Of a DNA stretch of 6,270 nt, positions 1 through 5,132 are shown one piece after another. A model generated the notes under the pieces. That model saw nothing but the letters and a program-made list of their open reading frames with translations. It ran no database searches and had not been told where the DNA came from. Positions within the stretch are counted from its first letter, which is position 1. Each line of letters begins with the position of its first letter. Location of the stretch: the NCBI GenBank assembly GCA_041677345.1, contig JBAYQE010000121.1, forward strand, positions 1-6,270. Reading direction: 5' to 3'. Source of the stretch: JALOAT01 sp041677345. Lineage in GTDB: Bacteria; Pseudomonadota; Gammaproteobacteria; Thiohalomonadales; Thiohalomonadaceae. Both the position numbers and the translations under genes were made by a program.

Positions 1-351
1 AAACCGCAGGAGCCTGGTGAGCCCCAGGACCCGGATGATCCGGTGCCCGGTGATGATGACGATCCCGTCGTCACACCTCCGGCGGATCGCGACATCTCGC
101 TGTCGTGGCGTGCGCCGAGCGAGCGTGAAAATGGCGACGCCCTGCCGTTGGCGCAGTTGCGCGGCTACCGGATCCACTACGGCCCGTTCGACAATCCGAC
201 GGCGTTCACTATTGACGTGAACGATGCCTCACTGACGACCTACACCATCGAGGACCTTGGCAAGGGCACATACCGCGTTGCCGTGAGCGCCATCGATACG
301 GACGGGCTGGAAAGCGCCTTGTCCAACGCCATGACCACGGTCATCGATTGA
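1..351 (+). CDS. Fibronectin type III domain protein, C-terminal fragment
   Basis: The frame is open from base 1 to a TGA at 349-351, so only the last 116 residues of a longer protein are present. The first 30 or so residues are a Pro/Asp/Glu-rich linker (PQEPGEPQDPDDPVPGDDDD), typical of extracellular spacers. It is followed by one beta-sandwich module of about 85 residues with fibronectin type III hallmarks: a LSWRAP strand, the LRGYRIHYG strand, and the TYRVAVSAIDTDGLES strand and turn, ending at the stop. Bacterial FN3 modules of this kind usually sit at the end of secreted or surface proteins and mediate binding or spacing; the catalytic or anchoring part, if any, lies outside the window. 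A GTG at 43 is an internal codon and not a convincing start, because the same composition continues upstream. A strong terminator hairpin follows 9 bases after the stop. Confidence 0.8.
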   Translation, partial: KPQEPGEPQDPDDPVPGDDDDPVVTPPADRDISLSWRAPSERENGDALPLAQLRGYRIHYGPFDNPTAFTIDVNDASLTTYTIEDLGKGTYRVAVSAIDTDGLESALSNAMTTVID

Positions 352-360
352 CACGTCTCA

Positions 361-408
361 CGGGCAAGGGCCGCCCCGATGCGGCCCTTGCCCGCCTGTC
401 TTTGTTGC
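361..408 (+). terminator. Strong hairpin terminator after the FN3 gene
   Basis: A perfect 14-bp inverted repeat, CGGGCAAGGGCCGC (361-374) and its complement (381-394), encloses the 6-base loop CCCGAT. A T-rich but interrupted stretch (CCTGTCTTTGTTG) follows. Its place 9 bases after the FN3 stop fits intrinsic termination. The T tract is weak, so efficiency is uncertain. Confidence 0.75.
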
Positions 409-443
409 GCGGCTCCGCCCGCGCGAGCGGAAATCCTTGCGGC

Positions 444-472
444 TTGAGCCTGCAGAAGTAAGTGGGCACAAT
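444..472 (+). promoter_or_regulatory. Candidate sigma70-type promoter of recQ
   Basis: TTGAGC (444-449) and CACAAT (467-472) are separated by exactly 17 bases and each matches the sigma70 consensus at 4 of 6 positions. Transcription would begin near 479, giving a leader of about 26 bases before the ATG at 506. The -10 region lies inside a small inverted repeat, GGGCA-CAA-TGCCC. This is a visual match only. Confidence 0.35.
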
Positions 473-505
473 GCCCGCTTGAACAGCCAACCCGCACCGA
501 CGCAC

Positions 506-2308
506 ATGGACGCTGCGTACGCCACCCTCAGGAAAATTTTCGGTTACGACCGCTTCCGTCCGCCGCAGGATGCGGTCATCGCTGCCCTGCTCAAGGGACA
601 GGACGCACTGGTGCTCATGCCCACCGGTGGCGGCAAATCCCTCTGTTATCAGGTACCCGCCATCGTGCGGCCCGGCGTAGGCGTGGTGGTCTCACCCCTC
701 ATTGCACTCATGCAAGACCAGGTGGCTGCACTCACCGAAGCCGGTGTGCGCGCTGCCTTCCTGAACTCCACGCTGGCCGCGGACGAGGCACGCCAGGTGG
801 AAACGGCGCTGGTGCGCGGCGAACTGGATCTGCTTTACGTGGCGCCCGAGCGCCTGCTCACCGATCGCTTTCTCGCCCTGCTCGACCGCGCACCCGTGGC
901 GCTGTTTGCCATTGATGAGGCCCATTGCGTGTCCCAGTGGGGCCATGACTTCCGCCCTGAATACATCCAGCTCTCGGTACTGGCCGAGCGCTACCCCCGC
1001 ATACCGCGCATCGCCCTCACCGCCACCGCCGATGAACTCACGCGTCGCGAGATCATCGCGCGCCTGCAACTCGAACAGGCACAGACCTTCATCAGCAGTT
1101 TTGACCGTCCCAACATCCGCTACCGCATCACGGCGCGGCGCAACGCCCGCGAACAATTGCTGCGCTTCATCCGTGAGGAGCACCCCAACGATGCGGGCAT
1201 CGTGTACTGCCTGAGCCGCAGGAAGGTGGAAGAAACCGCTGAATGGCTGACGGCACAGGGGCTCACTGCCTTGCCCTATCACGCAGGAATGCGTCCCGAG
1301 CAACGCCGTTGTCACCAGGAACGTTTCCGCAACGAGGAAGGTGTGATCGTGGTGGCCACTATCGCCTTTGGCATGGGCATCGACAAGCCGGACGTACGCT
1401 TCGTGGCACACCTGAACCTGCCTCGCAGCGTGGAGGCCTACTATCAGGAGACCGGCCGCGCCGGTCGCGACGGCCTGCCTGCGGACGCCTGGATGGCCTA
1501 CGGGCTGGAGGACGTCATCACCCTGCGCCAGATGCTGGAATCCAGTGAGGCAGACGAAAACCGCAAGCGTATCGAGCGGCACAAGCTCGACGCCATGCTG
1601 GCGTTGTGCGAGGTCACCAGTTGCCGCCGCCAGGTCCTGCTGCGCTATTTTGGCGAGGAATGCGCGGAACCGTGCGGCAACTGCGACACCTGTCTGTCGC
1701 CGCCGGCCACGTGGGATGCCAGCGAGGCCGCGCAGAAGGCACTCTCTGCGGTGCACCGCACCGGCCAACGCTTCGGTGTCACCTATCTGGTGGACGTACT
1801 GCTCGGCAAGGGTGACGAACGCATCCGGCGCTTCGGCCACGACAAGCTCGGCGTGTTCGGTCTGGGCAAGGACCTGTCCGCCACCGACTGGCGCGGCCTG
1901 TTTCGCCAACTCATCGCACGCGGGTTCATCGAGGTGGACGTGGAGGGCCACGGCAGTCTGCGCCTCGCCGAGCGTTGCCGCCCCGTCCTGCGCGGTGAAG
2001 AGCGCCTGTTCCTGCGCAAGGAAACCACGCCCGCGCGTACATCGTCCAAAAAAGGCCGCACCGCCCCGCCTGCAGGCGCCGGCGGCGAACTGTGGGAGGA
2101 ACTGCGCGCCCTGCGCCGGCGCCTGGCCGGCGAACACGACGTGCCACCCTACGTGATCTTCAACGACGCCACCCTCGCCGAATTGGTACAGCACCGACCA
2201 CAGAGCCTGGGCGAATTGGCTGACATTCACGGCTTCGGCGAGCGCAAGCTGGCGGCCTACGGAAAGCCCATCCTCGATCTCCTGCGCGACCACGCAACCA
2301 CCGCTTGA
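506..2308 (+). CDS. recQ: ATP-dependent DNA helicase RecQ
   Basis: This is a superfamily 2 3'-to-5' DNA helicase that unwinds replication and recombination intermediates, acting in the RecF pathway and suppressing illegitimate recombination. From the ATG at 506 it is 600 aa, close to E. coli RecQ (609). Domains in order: motif 0 (FGYDRFRPPQ, 12-21); Walker A (MPTGGGKS, K44); motif Ia (SPLIALMQDQ); DEAH box (137-140) followed by the RecQ aromatic-rich loop (SQWGHDFRPEY, 143-153); motif III (LTATAD, 171-176); motifs V and VI (FGMGIDKPDVR; QETGRAGRDG, 314-323). The zinc site has C373, C390, C393 and C396, with the same spacing as E. coli. An RQC winged helix covers roughly 405-505, a Lys/Pro/Ala linker about 506-527, and an HRDC domain about 528-596. 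No key residue is missing. An upstream in-frame TTG at 437 would add 23 unrelated residues; the ATG at 506 fits the family N terminus, although no clear Shine-Dalgarno precedes it. Flanking hairpins make it look monocistronic. Confidence 0.97.
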   Translation: MDAAYATLRKIFGYDRFRPPQDAVIAALLKGQDALVLMPTGGGKSLCYQVPAIVRPGVGVVVSPLIALMQDQVAALTEAGVRAAFLNSTLAADEARQVETALVRGELDLLYVAPERLLTDRFLALLDRAPVALFAIDEAHCVSQWGHDFRPEYIQLSVLAERYPRIPRIALTATADELTRREIIARLQLEQAQTFISSFDRPNIRYRITARRNAREQLLRFIREEHPNDAGIVYCLSRRKVEETAEWLTAQGLTALPYHAGMRPEQRRCHQERFRNEEGVIVVATIAFGMGIDKPDVRFVAHLNLPRSVEAYYQETGRAGRDGLPADAWMAYGLEDVITLRQMLESSEADENRKRIERHKLDAMLALCEVTSCRRQVLLRYFGEECAEPCGNCDTCLSPPATWDASEAAQKALSAVHRTGQRFGVTYLVDVLLGKGDERIRRFGHDKLGVFGLGKDLSATDWRGLFRQLIARGFIEVDVEGHGSLRLAERCRPVLRGEERLFLRKETTPARTSSKKGRTAPPAGAGGELWEELRALRRRLAGEHDVPPYVIFNDATLAELVQHRPQSLGELADIHGFGERKLAAYGKPILDLLRDHATTA

Positions 2309-2321
2309 TGTGACGCATCAC

Positions 2322-2364
2322 CGATGCCGGTTCCTACGGAACCGGCATCGTTTGCACCTATTTC
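2322..2364 (+). terminator. Intrinsic terminator of recQ
   Basis: A perfect 13-bp stem, CGATGCCGGTTCC (2322-2334) paired with 2338-2350, has a tight TAC loop. It is followed by TTT and a moderately T-rich tail (TTTGCACCTATTTCG). It begins 13 bases after the recQ TGA. Confidence 0.8.
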
Positions 2365-2439
2365 GTATCAAGTCCACACGCCCACACACGGCCGCCGTCG
2401 CAAGAGAACACGAGCAAACGACGCCAGCACCGTCGGTTG

Positions 2440-2499
2440 ACAGCCCCGCACGCGGGGGCCACGGTTCTCTTGAGGTGTCGCCCGGCCGATTGGGGCTGT
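2440..2499 (+). repeat. Inverted repeat in the leader of the 184-aa gene
   Basis: ACAGCCCC (2440-2447) and its exact complement GGGGCTGT (2492-2499) are separated by 44 bases. A smaller GC-rich hairpin (GCCCCGC with GCGGGGGC, 2443-2459) competes with the left arm. The right arm ends 20 bases before the start codon. It could be a leader structure or chance in GC-rich DNA; no known riboswitch is recognised. The 211-base gap 2309-2519 otherwise holds only the recQ terminator. Confidence 0.3.
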
Positions 2500-2519
2500 T
2501 CCCATACACAGGGATACTC

Positions 2520-3074
2520 ATGGACGGATCACAGCAAGTCGAGCACTGGCCAGAGGAATCGCGCGAAGCGGCACGGCTTGTCATCGACAAGTACGGCGAG
2601 CCGGATGAGGTCACCGAATCCCGGTTGACCTGGCACCATCGCGGCCCGTGGAAGCGGATCATCGCCACCAGGCAATTTCACCATCATAACTTTCCGGTAC
2701 CGCATATCGACGCGGTCGAGTCTGTGATCGACTATCACGTGCCGGTGGACAAGTTCAACGCACTCGCCGAGTTCGACGGCAGCGTGATCGTGGAGCATAC
2801 TGCGGGCGAAGTGTCGGCCCGCTGCCATGACGAGGAAGCGAATTTCCTTGCCCTCAATCTGATGCACGACATCGTCACCGGGGCGAAGAATGCGCAGGAA
2901 GCACGCGCGTATTACGCCAAGGAATTTGCCGATTACCGGCGCAAGAAACCGACACCTTACATGTCAGGGCTGCATTTTCGTCCCGCCGGCGGCGAGGCCG
3001 CCGACCCGGACACGCGGATCCTGTCCGCTCAGGATCTGGAAGACGCCGTCCGCGAGGGTGAACGCACGCATTAA
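2520..3074 (+). CDS. Conserved hypothetical protein, 184 aa
   Basis: I do not recognise a function. The reading frame is open back to an ATG at 2310, but that part overlaps the recQ terminator and encodes a low-complexity Arg/His-rich stretch. The ATG at 2520 is preceded by GGGA about 6 bases upstream and begins a well-behaved soluble protein. It resembles uncharacterised proteobacterial proteins that I recall by their text (for example DYHVP, EFDGSVIVE, HDEEANFLALNLMHDIVTG), which is memory and not a search. No signal peptide or membrane segment is visible. It is rich in His and acidic residues: H39, H40, the H54-H56 cluster, H62, C102-H103 followed by D104-E106, and H116; metal binding is possible but unproven. 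The last 30 residues are charged and probably variable. It has its own leader and is 223 bases from the next gene, so it is probably monocistronic. Confidence 0.75.
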   Translation: MDGSQQVEHWPEESREAARLVIDKYGEPDEVTESRLTWHHRGPWKRIIATRQFHHHNFPVPHIDAVESVIDYHVPVDKFNALAEFDGSVIVEHTAGEVSARCHDEEANFLALNLMHDIVTGAKNAQEARAYYAKEFADYRRKKPTPYMSGLHFRPAGGEAADPDTRILSAQDLEDAVREGERTH

Positions 3075-3297
3075 CCGGCGCCTTGCCTGCGCAGGGCATG
3101 CATCGCCTTGGTCCCATCCCCGCGGGCGGCATGCTGTCCCCCCGAAGCGACCCAGACACGATTACCTAATCCATTATTTTCGTTGCTGTTTTGAGAAGAT
3201 CCAGACGTCTTCCGGATTGCGGAAAGTCAATGAACTAACCACAAGCACGTGCCTACCATCGACCACGTCCTGACGGGGACAACCGGGAGGAATTGTG
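3075..3297 (+). other. Intergenic region upstream of the bacteriohemerythrin gene
   Basis: This 223-base gap begins GC-rich, with a 10-base palindrome CCTGCGCAGG (3086-3095). It becomes clearly AT-rich around 3160-3200, where GATTA-CC-TAATC (3160-3171) forms a small inverted repeat. TTCCG-gattg-CGGAA (3211-3223) is another short dyad. The AT-rich part probably holds the promoter of the downstream gene, but no well-spaced -35/-10 pair and no FNR or similar box is convincing. A clear Shine-Dalgarno GGGAGG lies at 3285-3290. Confidence 0.4.
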
Positions 3298-3795
3298 ATG
3301 GAACTTATCACGTGGGACGAGCGGTTCTTGCTTGGCATCCCCTCGCTCGATAATGAGCACCATATTCTTGCCGACCTGATCAACGCCTTGGCCACCGAGA
3401 TCATCGACGCCGAATTCAACATCCCCTACAGCCAATTGGCCCATCGTTTCAACGTACTTCACGACTCGATGAAGGCCCATTTTGAGCACGAGGAAGAGAT
3501 GATGGAGTCACAGGGCTTTCCTGATCTGGCCGAACATCACCGGGAACATGTCATGCTGCTCGCCGAGCTCAAATCCTTTTTTTCCCATGTGGAAAGCGGC
3601 CAGGAACAGATTGACGCCGCGTTGCTGGAATCGCTGAAGACAGGCTTCATCGTCCACACCATGGTCAATGATCGGCAATACGCGGCGGTGCTCAGGGATG
3701 CAGGCACTGCACGCCCACAAGAGGGCTCGCCACGCTCACCCTTGTCGCCGTTCCCGGGCACTGGCCAAACGACGCCCGTCACCTTGTCGCGATAG
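3298..3795 (+). CDS. Bacteriohemerythrin (diiron oxygen-binding protein)
   Basis: This small cytoplasmic four-helix-bundle protein belongs to a family that binds O2, and in some members NO, at a non-heme diiron site. It starts WDERFLLGIPSLDNEHH. The canonical ligands are all present with family spacing: H21, H61, E65, H80, H84, H120 and D125 (motifs LDNEHH, HFEHEEEMM, HHREH and HTMVNDRQY). The ATG at 3298 is 7 bases after the strong Shine-Dalgarno GGGAGG; an overlapping in-frame GTG at 3295 would be only 4 bases away, so ATG is preferred. The protein is 165 aa, whereas single-domain members are usually about 130-140 aa. The hemerythrin fold ends near residue 133 and is followed by a roughly 30-residue tail rich in Pro, Ser, Thr, Gly and Arg, with no recognisable domain. 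It is likely a stand-alone O2 carrier or sensor and is not fused to a signalling module. No terminator is visible after it. Confidence 0.93.
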   Translation: MELITWDERFLLGIPSLDNEHHILADLINALATEIIDAEFNIPYSQLAHRFNVLHDSMKAHFEHEEEMMESQGFPDLAEHHREHVMLLAELKSFFSHVESGQEQIDAALLESLKTGFIVHTMVNDRQYAAVLRDAGTARPQEGSPRSPLSPFPGTGQTTPVTLSR

Positions 3796-3821
3796 CGGCT
3801 GGCCCTCCTATCCCTTGGGGA

Positions 3822-3846
3822 ATAGTTGACTATTTTACTACGTTGT
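3822..3846 (+). promoter_or_regulatory. Putative IscR-type (Rrf2 family) operator
   Basis: The first 16 bases, ATAGTTGACTATTTTA (3822-3837), fit the E. coli type-1 IscR consensus as I recall it (left half ATASYYGACT, centre RWWWY, right half AGTCRRSTAT). The left half and centre match at 15 of 15 positions; the right half matches at about 5 of 10. The TTTACT segment also resembles the E. coli iscR promoter site. The site overlaps the -35 of the DsrC-like gene promoter, so binding would repress. No iscR gene is in the window. Confidence 0.45.
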
Positions 3847-3855
3847 TGCTAGGCT
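3826..3855 (+). promoter_or_regulatory. Candidate promoter of the DsrC-like gene
   Basis: TTGACT (3826-3831, 5 of 6 to consensus) is followed after 18 bases by TAGGCT (3850-3855), preceded by TGC, which makes an extended -10 (TGnTAnnnT). Transcription would start near 3862, inside a small dyad TCGGT-CTAA-ACCGA (3855-3868), leaving a leader of about 37 bases that holds the Shine-Dalgarno AGGAGG (3889-3894). Confidence 0.45.
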
Positions 3856-3898
3856 CGGTCTAAACCGATAACAGCCCCAACGGGTAGCAGGAGGACAC

Positions 3899-4231
3899 AT
3901 GCAGGTGGAAGTGGATGGCAAGGTCATTCAGCTCAGCGAGGCCGGCTGGCTCGAACAACTGGATGAATGGAGCGTGGGCGTCGCCGAGGCCATTGCCAGG
4001 AACGAAAATGTGACACTCACACCGGAACATTGGGACGTGATCAACGAGGCGCGCGCCTATTTCGAGGAGAACGGCACCGTGGCCGAACCTCGCAAGTTTT
4101 CCAAGATCATGGCGGAGAAGTACGGCGCGGAGCGCAGCTCCAGCCAATACATCTACCAGCTCTTTCCCTACGGGCTGATCAAGTCCGCCAACAAGATCGC
4201 AGGCCTGCCCCGCCCCAAGGGTTGCAGCTGA
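3899..4231 (+). CDS. TusE/DsrC-family sulfur relay protein with one C-terminal cysteine
   Basis: DsrC/TusE proteins are small cytoplasmic sulfur carriers whose mobile C-terminal arm carries reactive cysteines. They serve dissimilatory sulfur metabolism (DsrC) or tRNA 2-thiouridine formation (TusE, with TusBCD and MnmA). The 110-aa product has the family's usual length and layout: VDGKVIQLSEAGWL at the start, LTPEHWDVI (40-48), the conserved arginine region near R65, YIYQLFPYG (84-92), and the C-terminal arm IAGLPRPKGC ending in C109 and S110. C109 is the conserved penultimate cysteine (CysA). The second redox cysteine of true DsrC, 11 residues earlier, is N98 here. This is the TusE-like single-cysteine pattern, so trisulfide chemistry of the DsrC type is not expected. 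A perfect AGGAGG lies 4 bases before the ATG. No dsrAB or tusBCD neighbours are present, so the pathway is undecided; a role in sulfur transfer is family inference. Confidence 0.9.
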   Translation: MQVEVDGKVIQLSEAGWLEQLDEWSVGVAEAIARNENVTLTPEHWDVINEARAYFEENGTVAEPRKFSKIMAEKYGAERSSSQYIYQLFPYGLIKSANKIAGLPRPKGCS

Positions 4232-4237
4232 TCACCC

Positions 4238-4262
4238 GCGGGTGCGCCATGCGCGCACCCGC
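4238..4262. terminator. Hairpin between convergent genes, possible bidirectional terminator
   Basis: A perfect 10-bp stem, GCGGGTGCGC (4238-4247) with 4253-4262 and loop CATGC, lies between the stops of the DsrC-like (+, 4231) and DsrE-like (-, 4269) genes. Neither side has a T tract, so it may act as a transcription barrier or RNA 3'-end stabiliser more than a classical intrinsic terminator. Confidence 0.5.
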
Positions 4263-4268
4263 CTCCCC

Positions 4269-4715
4269 TCAGGGCCGGACGTAGACATAGCCCTGCAATT
4301 GCAGCTCCGCCACTGTCGCCACACCCGAAGGGACCAGCTCCGCATTCAGGTTCACCTGGCCCGGATCGAGCCTGCGGCCGTTCAGGGTGTTGTTGCACAC
4401 GTCGAACCTGACACCCTGGGTAGCGAGATCATGGACCATGGTATCCAACGACCTGCCATCCGGTCCCGTCCAGCCGTCGAGCAGAAAGTCGATGCCTGGG
4501 CCGTGGGTGACGACCACGATCTCTGCGCCGCCGGGTCCAAGGGCGTTGATGTGATTCTGGATGTTGCGCAAGGCCATGGGCGCGACCTGCGCATCGTTGA
4601 TGTGATAGACGACCTTCTGTTTGTGATATCCGTTGGCGGCCGGAACCAGTTCCGCGGCAGACACACCGGTTACGAGGCCTACGGCCAGGGTCAAGGATGT
4701 AAGCAGGCAGCGCAT
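4269..4715 (-). CDS. Secreted DsrE-family-like protein
   Basis: This 148-aa product begins with a plausible Sec signal peptide: MRC, a hydrophobic core LLTSLTLAVGLVTG and a VSA-A cleavage site near residue 20, with no lipobox. The mature part reads as a DsrE/DsrF-like alpha/beta fold: strand VVYHIND (35-41), a helix ALRNIQNHINALG, strand EIVVVTHGPGIDFL (65-78), helix LDTMVHDLATQGV, strand FDVCNNTL with C107, and a C-terminal VPSGVATVAELQLQGYVYVRP. Periplasmic DsrE-like proteins of this size occur in many proteobacteria; their function is not established, and sulfur transfer by C107 is only a suggestion. The ATG at 4715 has GGAG about 9 bases upstream. It converges on the DsrC-like gene and is transcribed away from a 133-base gap (4716-4848) in which I see no clear promoter, so read-through from the upstream - strand genes is possible. 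Confidence 0.8.
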   Translation of the reverse strand: MRCLLTSLTLAVGLVTGVSAAELVPAANGYHKQKVVYHINDAQVAPMALRNIQNHINALGPGGAEIVVVTHGPGIDFLLDGWTGPDGRSLDTMVHDLATQGVRFDVCNNTLNGRRLDPGQVNLNAELVPSGVATVAELQLQGYVYVRP

Positions 4716-4848
4716 GGGAATTCTCCATTCGGCTGAACATCGGGAACAAGGACGTCTACCGGCCAGGTTTTATTCCTGTCCGATCAACTCGCCCGCGGTT
4801 GACCGCAGCGGCGGGATGCCGCACGCCATATCGCCTGCTTCGGCCATG

Positions 4849-5103
4849 CTAGCGACCCGTGATGAGTACGTCCTTTTGCCTGCGCGACATCTTCTTGATG
4901 GCCGCTTCACGACGCGCCGCCTCGGCGCGTGAATGGAAGGACTCCACGTGACACAGGCGCACCGGACGGCGACCCCGCGTGTAGCGTGCCCCACGCGGGG
5001 CAAGGCCGTTGTGCTCTTGCAGACGGCGCTGCACGTCCCGTGCGATACCGGTGTAGAGCGTGTCGTCGGCACAGCGGACCACATAGACATGCCAGGCTTG
5101 CAT
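4849..5103 (-). CDS. GIY-YIG nuclease-fold protein, YhbQ/UPF0213-like
   Basis: From the ATG at 5103 it is an 84-aa single GIY-YIG domain. The signature appears as VYVV (6-9) and YTG (17-19), followed by the catalytic-helix arginine region RDVQRRLQEH (22-31), a basic loop RGARYTRGRRPV, and the metal-binding glutamate in RREAAIKKM (E66), ending KMSRRQKDVLI. The E. coli homologue YhbQ starts in the same way ([20 protein letters not shown], from memory). Members are stand-alone DNA nuclease-fold proteins of uncertain role, linked to DNA repair or exchange. An alternative GTG at 5136 would add 11 residues and overlap the upstream stop as GTGA, suggesting translational coupling. Neither start has a good Shine-Dalgarno. 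I prefer 5103 because the family N terminus starts there. It is probably cotranscribed with the upstream membrane-protein gene. Confidence 0.88.
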   Translation of the reverse strand: MQAWHVYVVRCADDTLYTGIARDVQRRLQEHNGLAPRGARYTRGRRPVRLCHVESFHSRAEAARREAAIKKMSRRQKDVLITGR

Positions 5104-5132
5104 GCACCCGATGTTACACGACGGCGCAGCAA

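Noticed and set aside
692..2293. Long open frame of 533 codons on the - strand opposite recQ
   Set aside because: It is a shadow of the recQ coding frame in GC-rich DNA. RecQ motifs are complete on the + strand and the antisense product shows no recognisable domain.
2437..2442. Perfect -35-like TTGACA upstream of the 184-aa gene
   Set aside because: No acceptable -10 hexamer lies 16-19 bases downstream; the sequence there is GC-rich.
2310..2519. N-terminal extension of the 184-aa protein to the ATG at 2310
   Set aside because: It runs through the recQ terminator hairpin and encodes Arg/His-rich low-complexity sequence; the ATG at 2520 has a better ribosome-binding context.
3215..3234. Possible FNR-like box (ATTG ... 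CAAT) upstream of the bacteriohemerythrin gene
   Set aside because: The half-sites lack the TTGAT/ATCAA form and the spacer is 8 bases, not 4, so it does not match the FNR site.
4242..4736. 164-codon + strand frame opposite the DsrE-like gene
   Set aside because: The - strand frame has a signal peptide and a coherent fold, whereas this frame has no family resemblance and runs through the intergenic hairpin.
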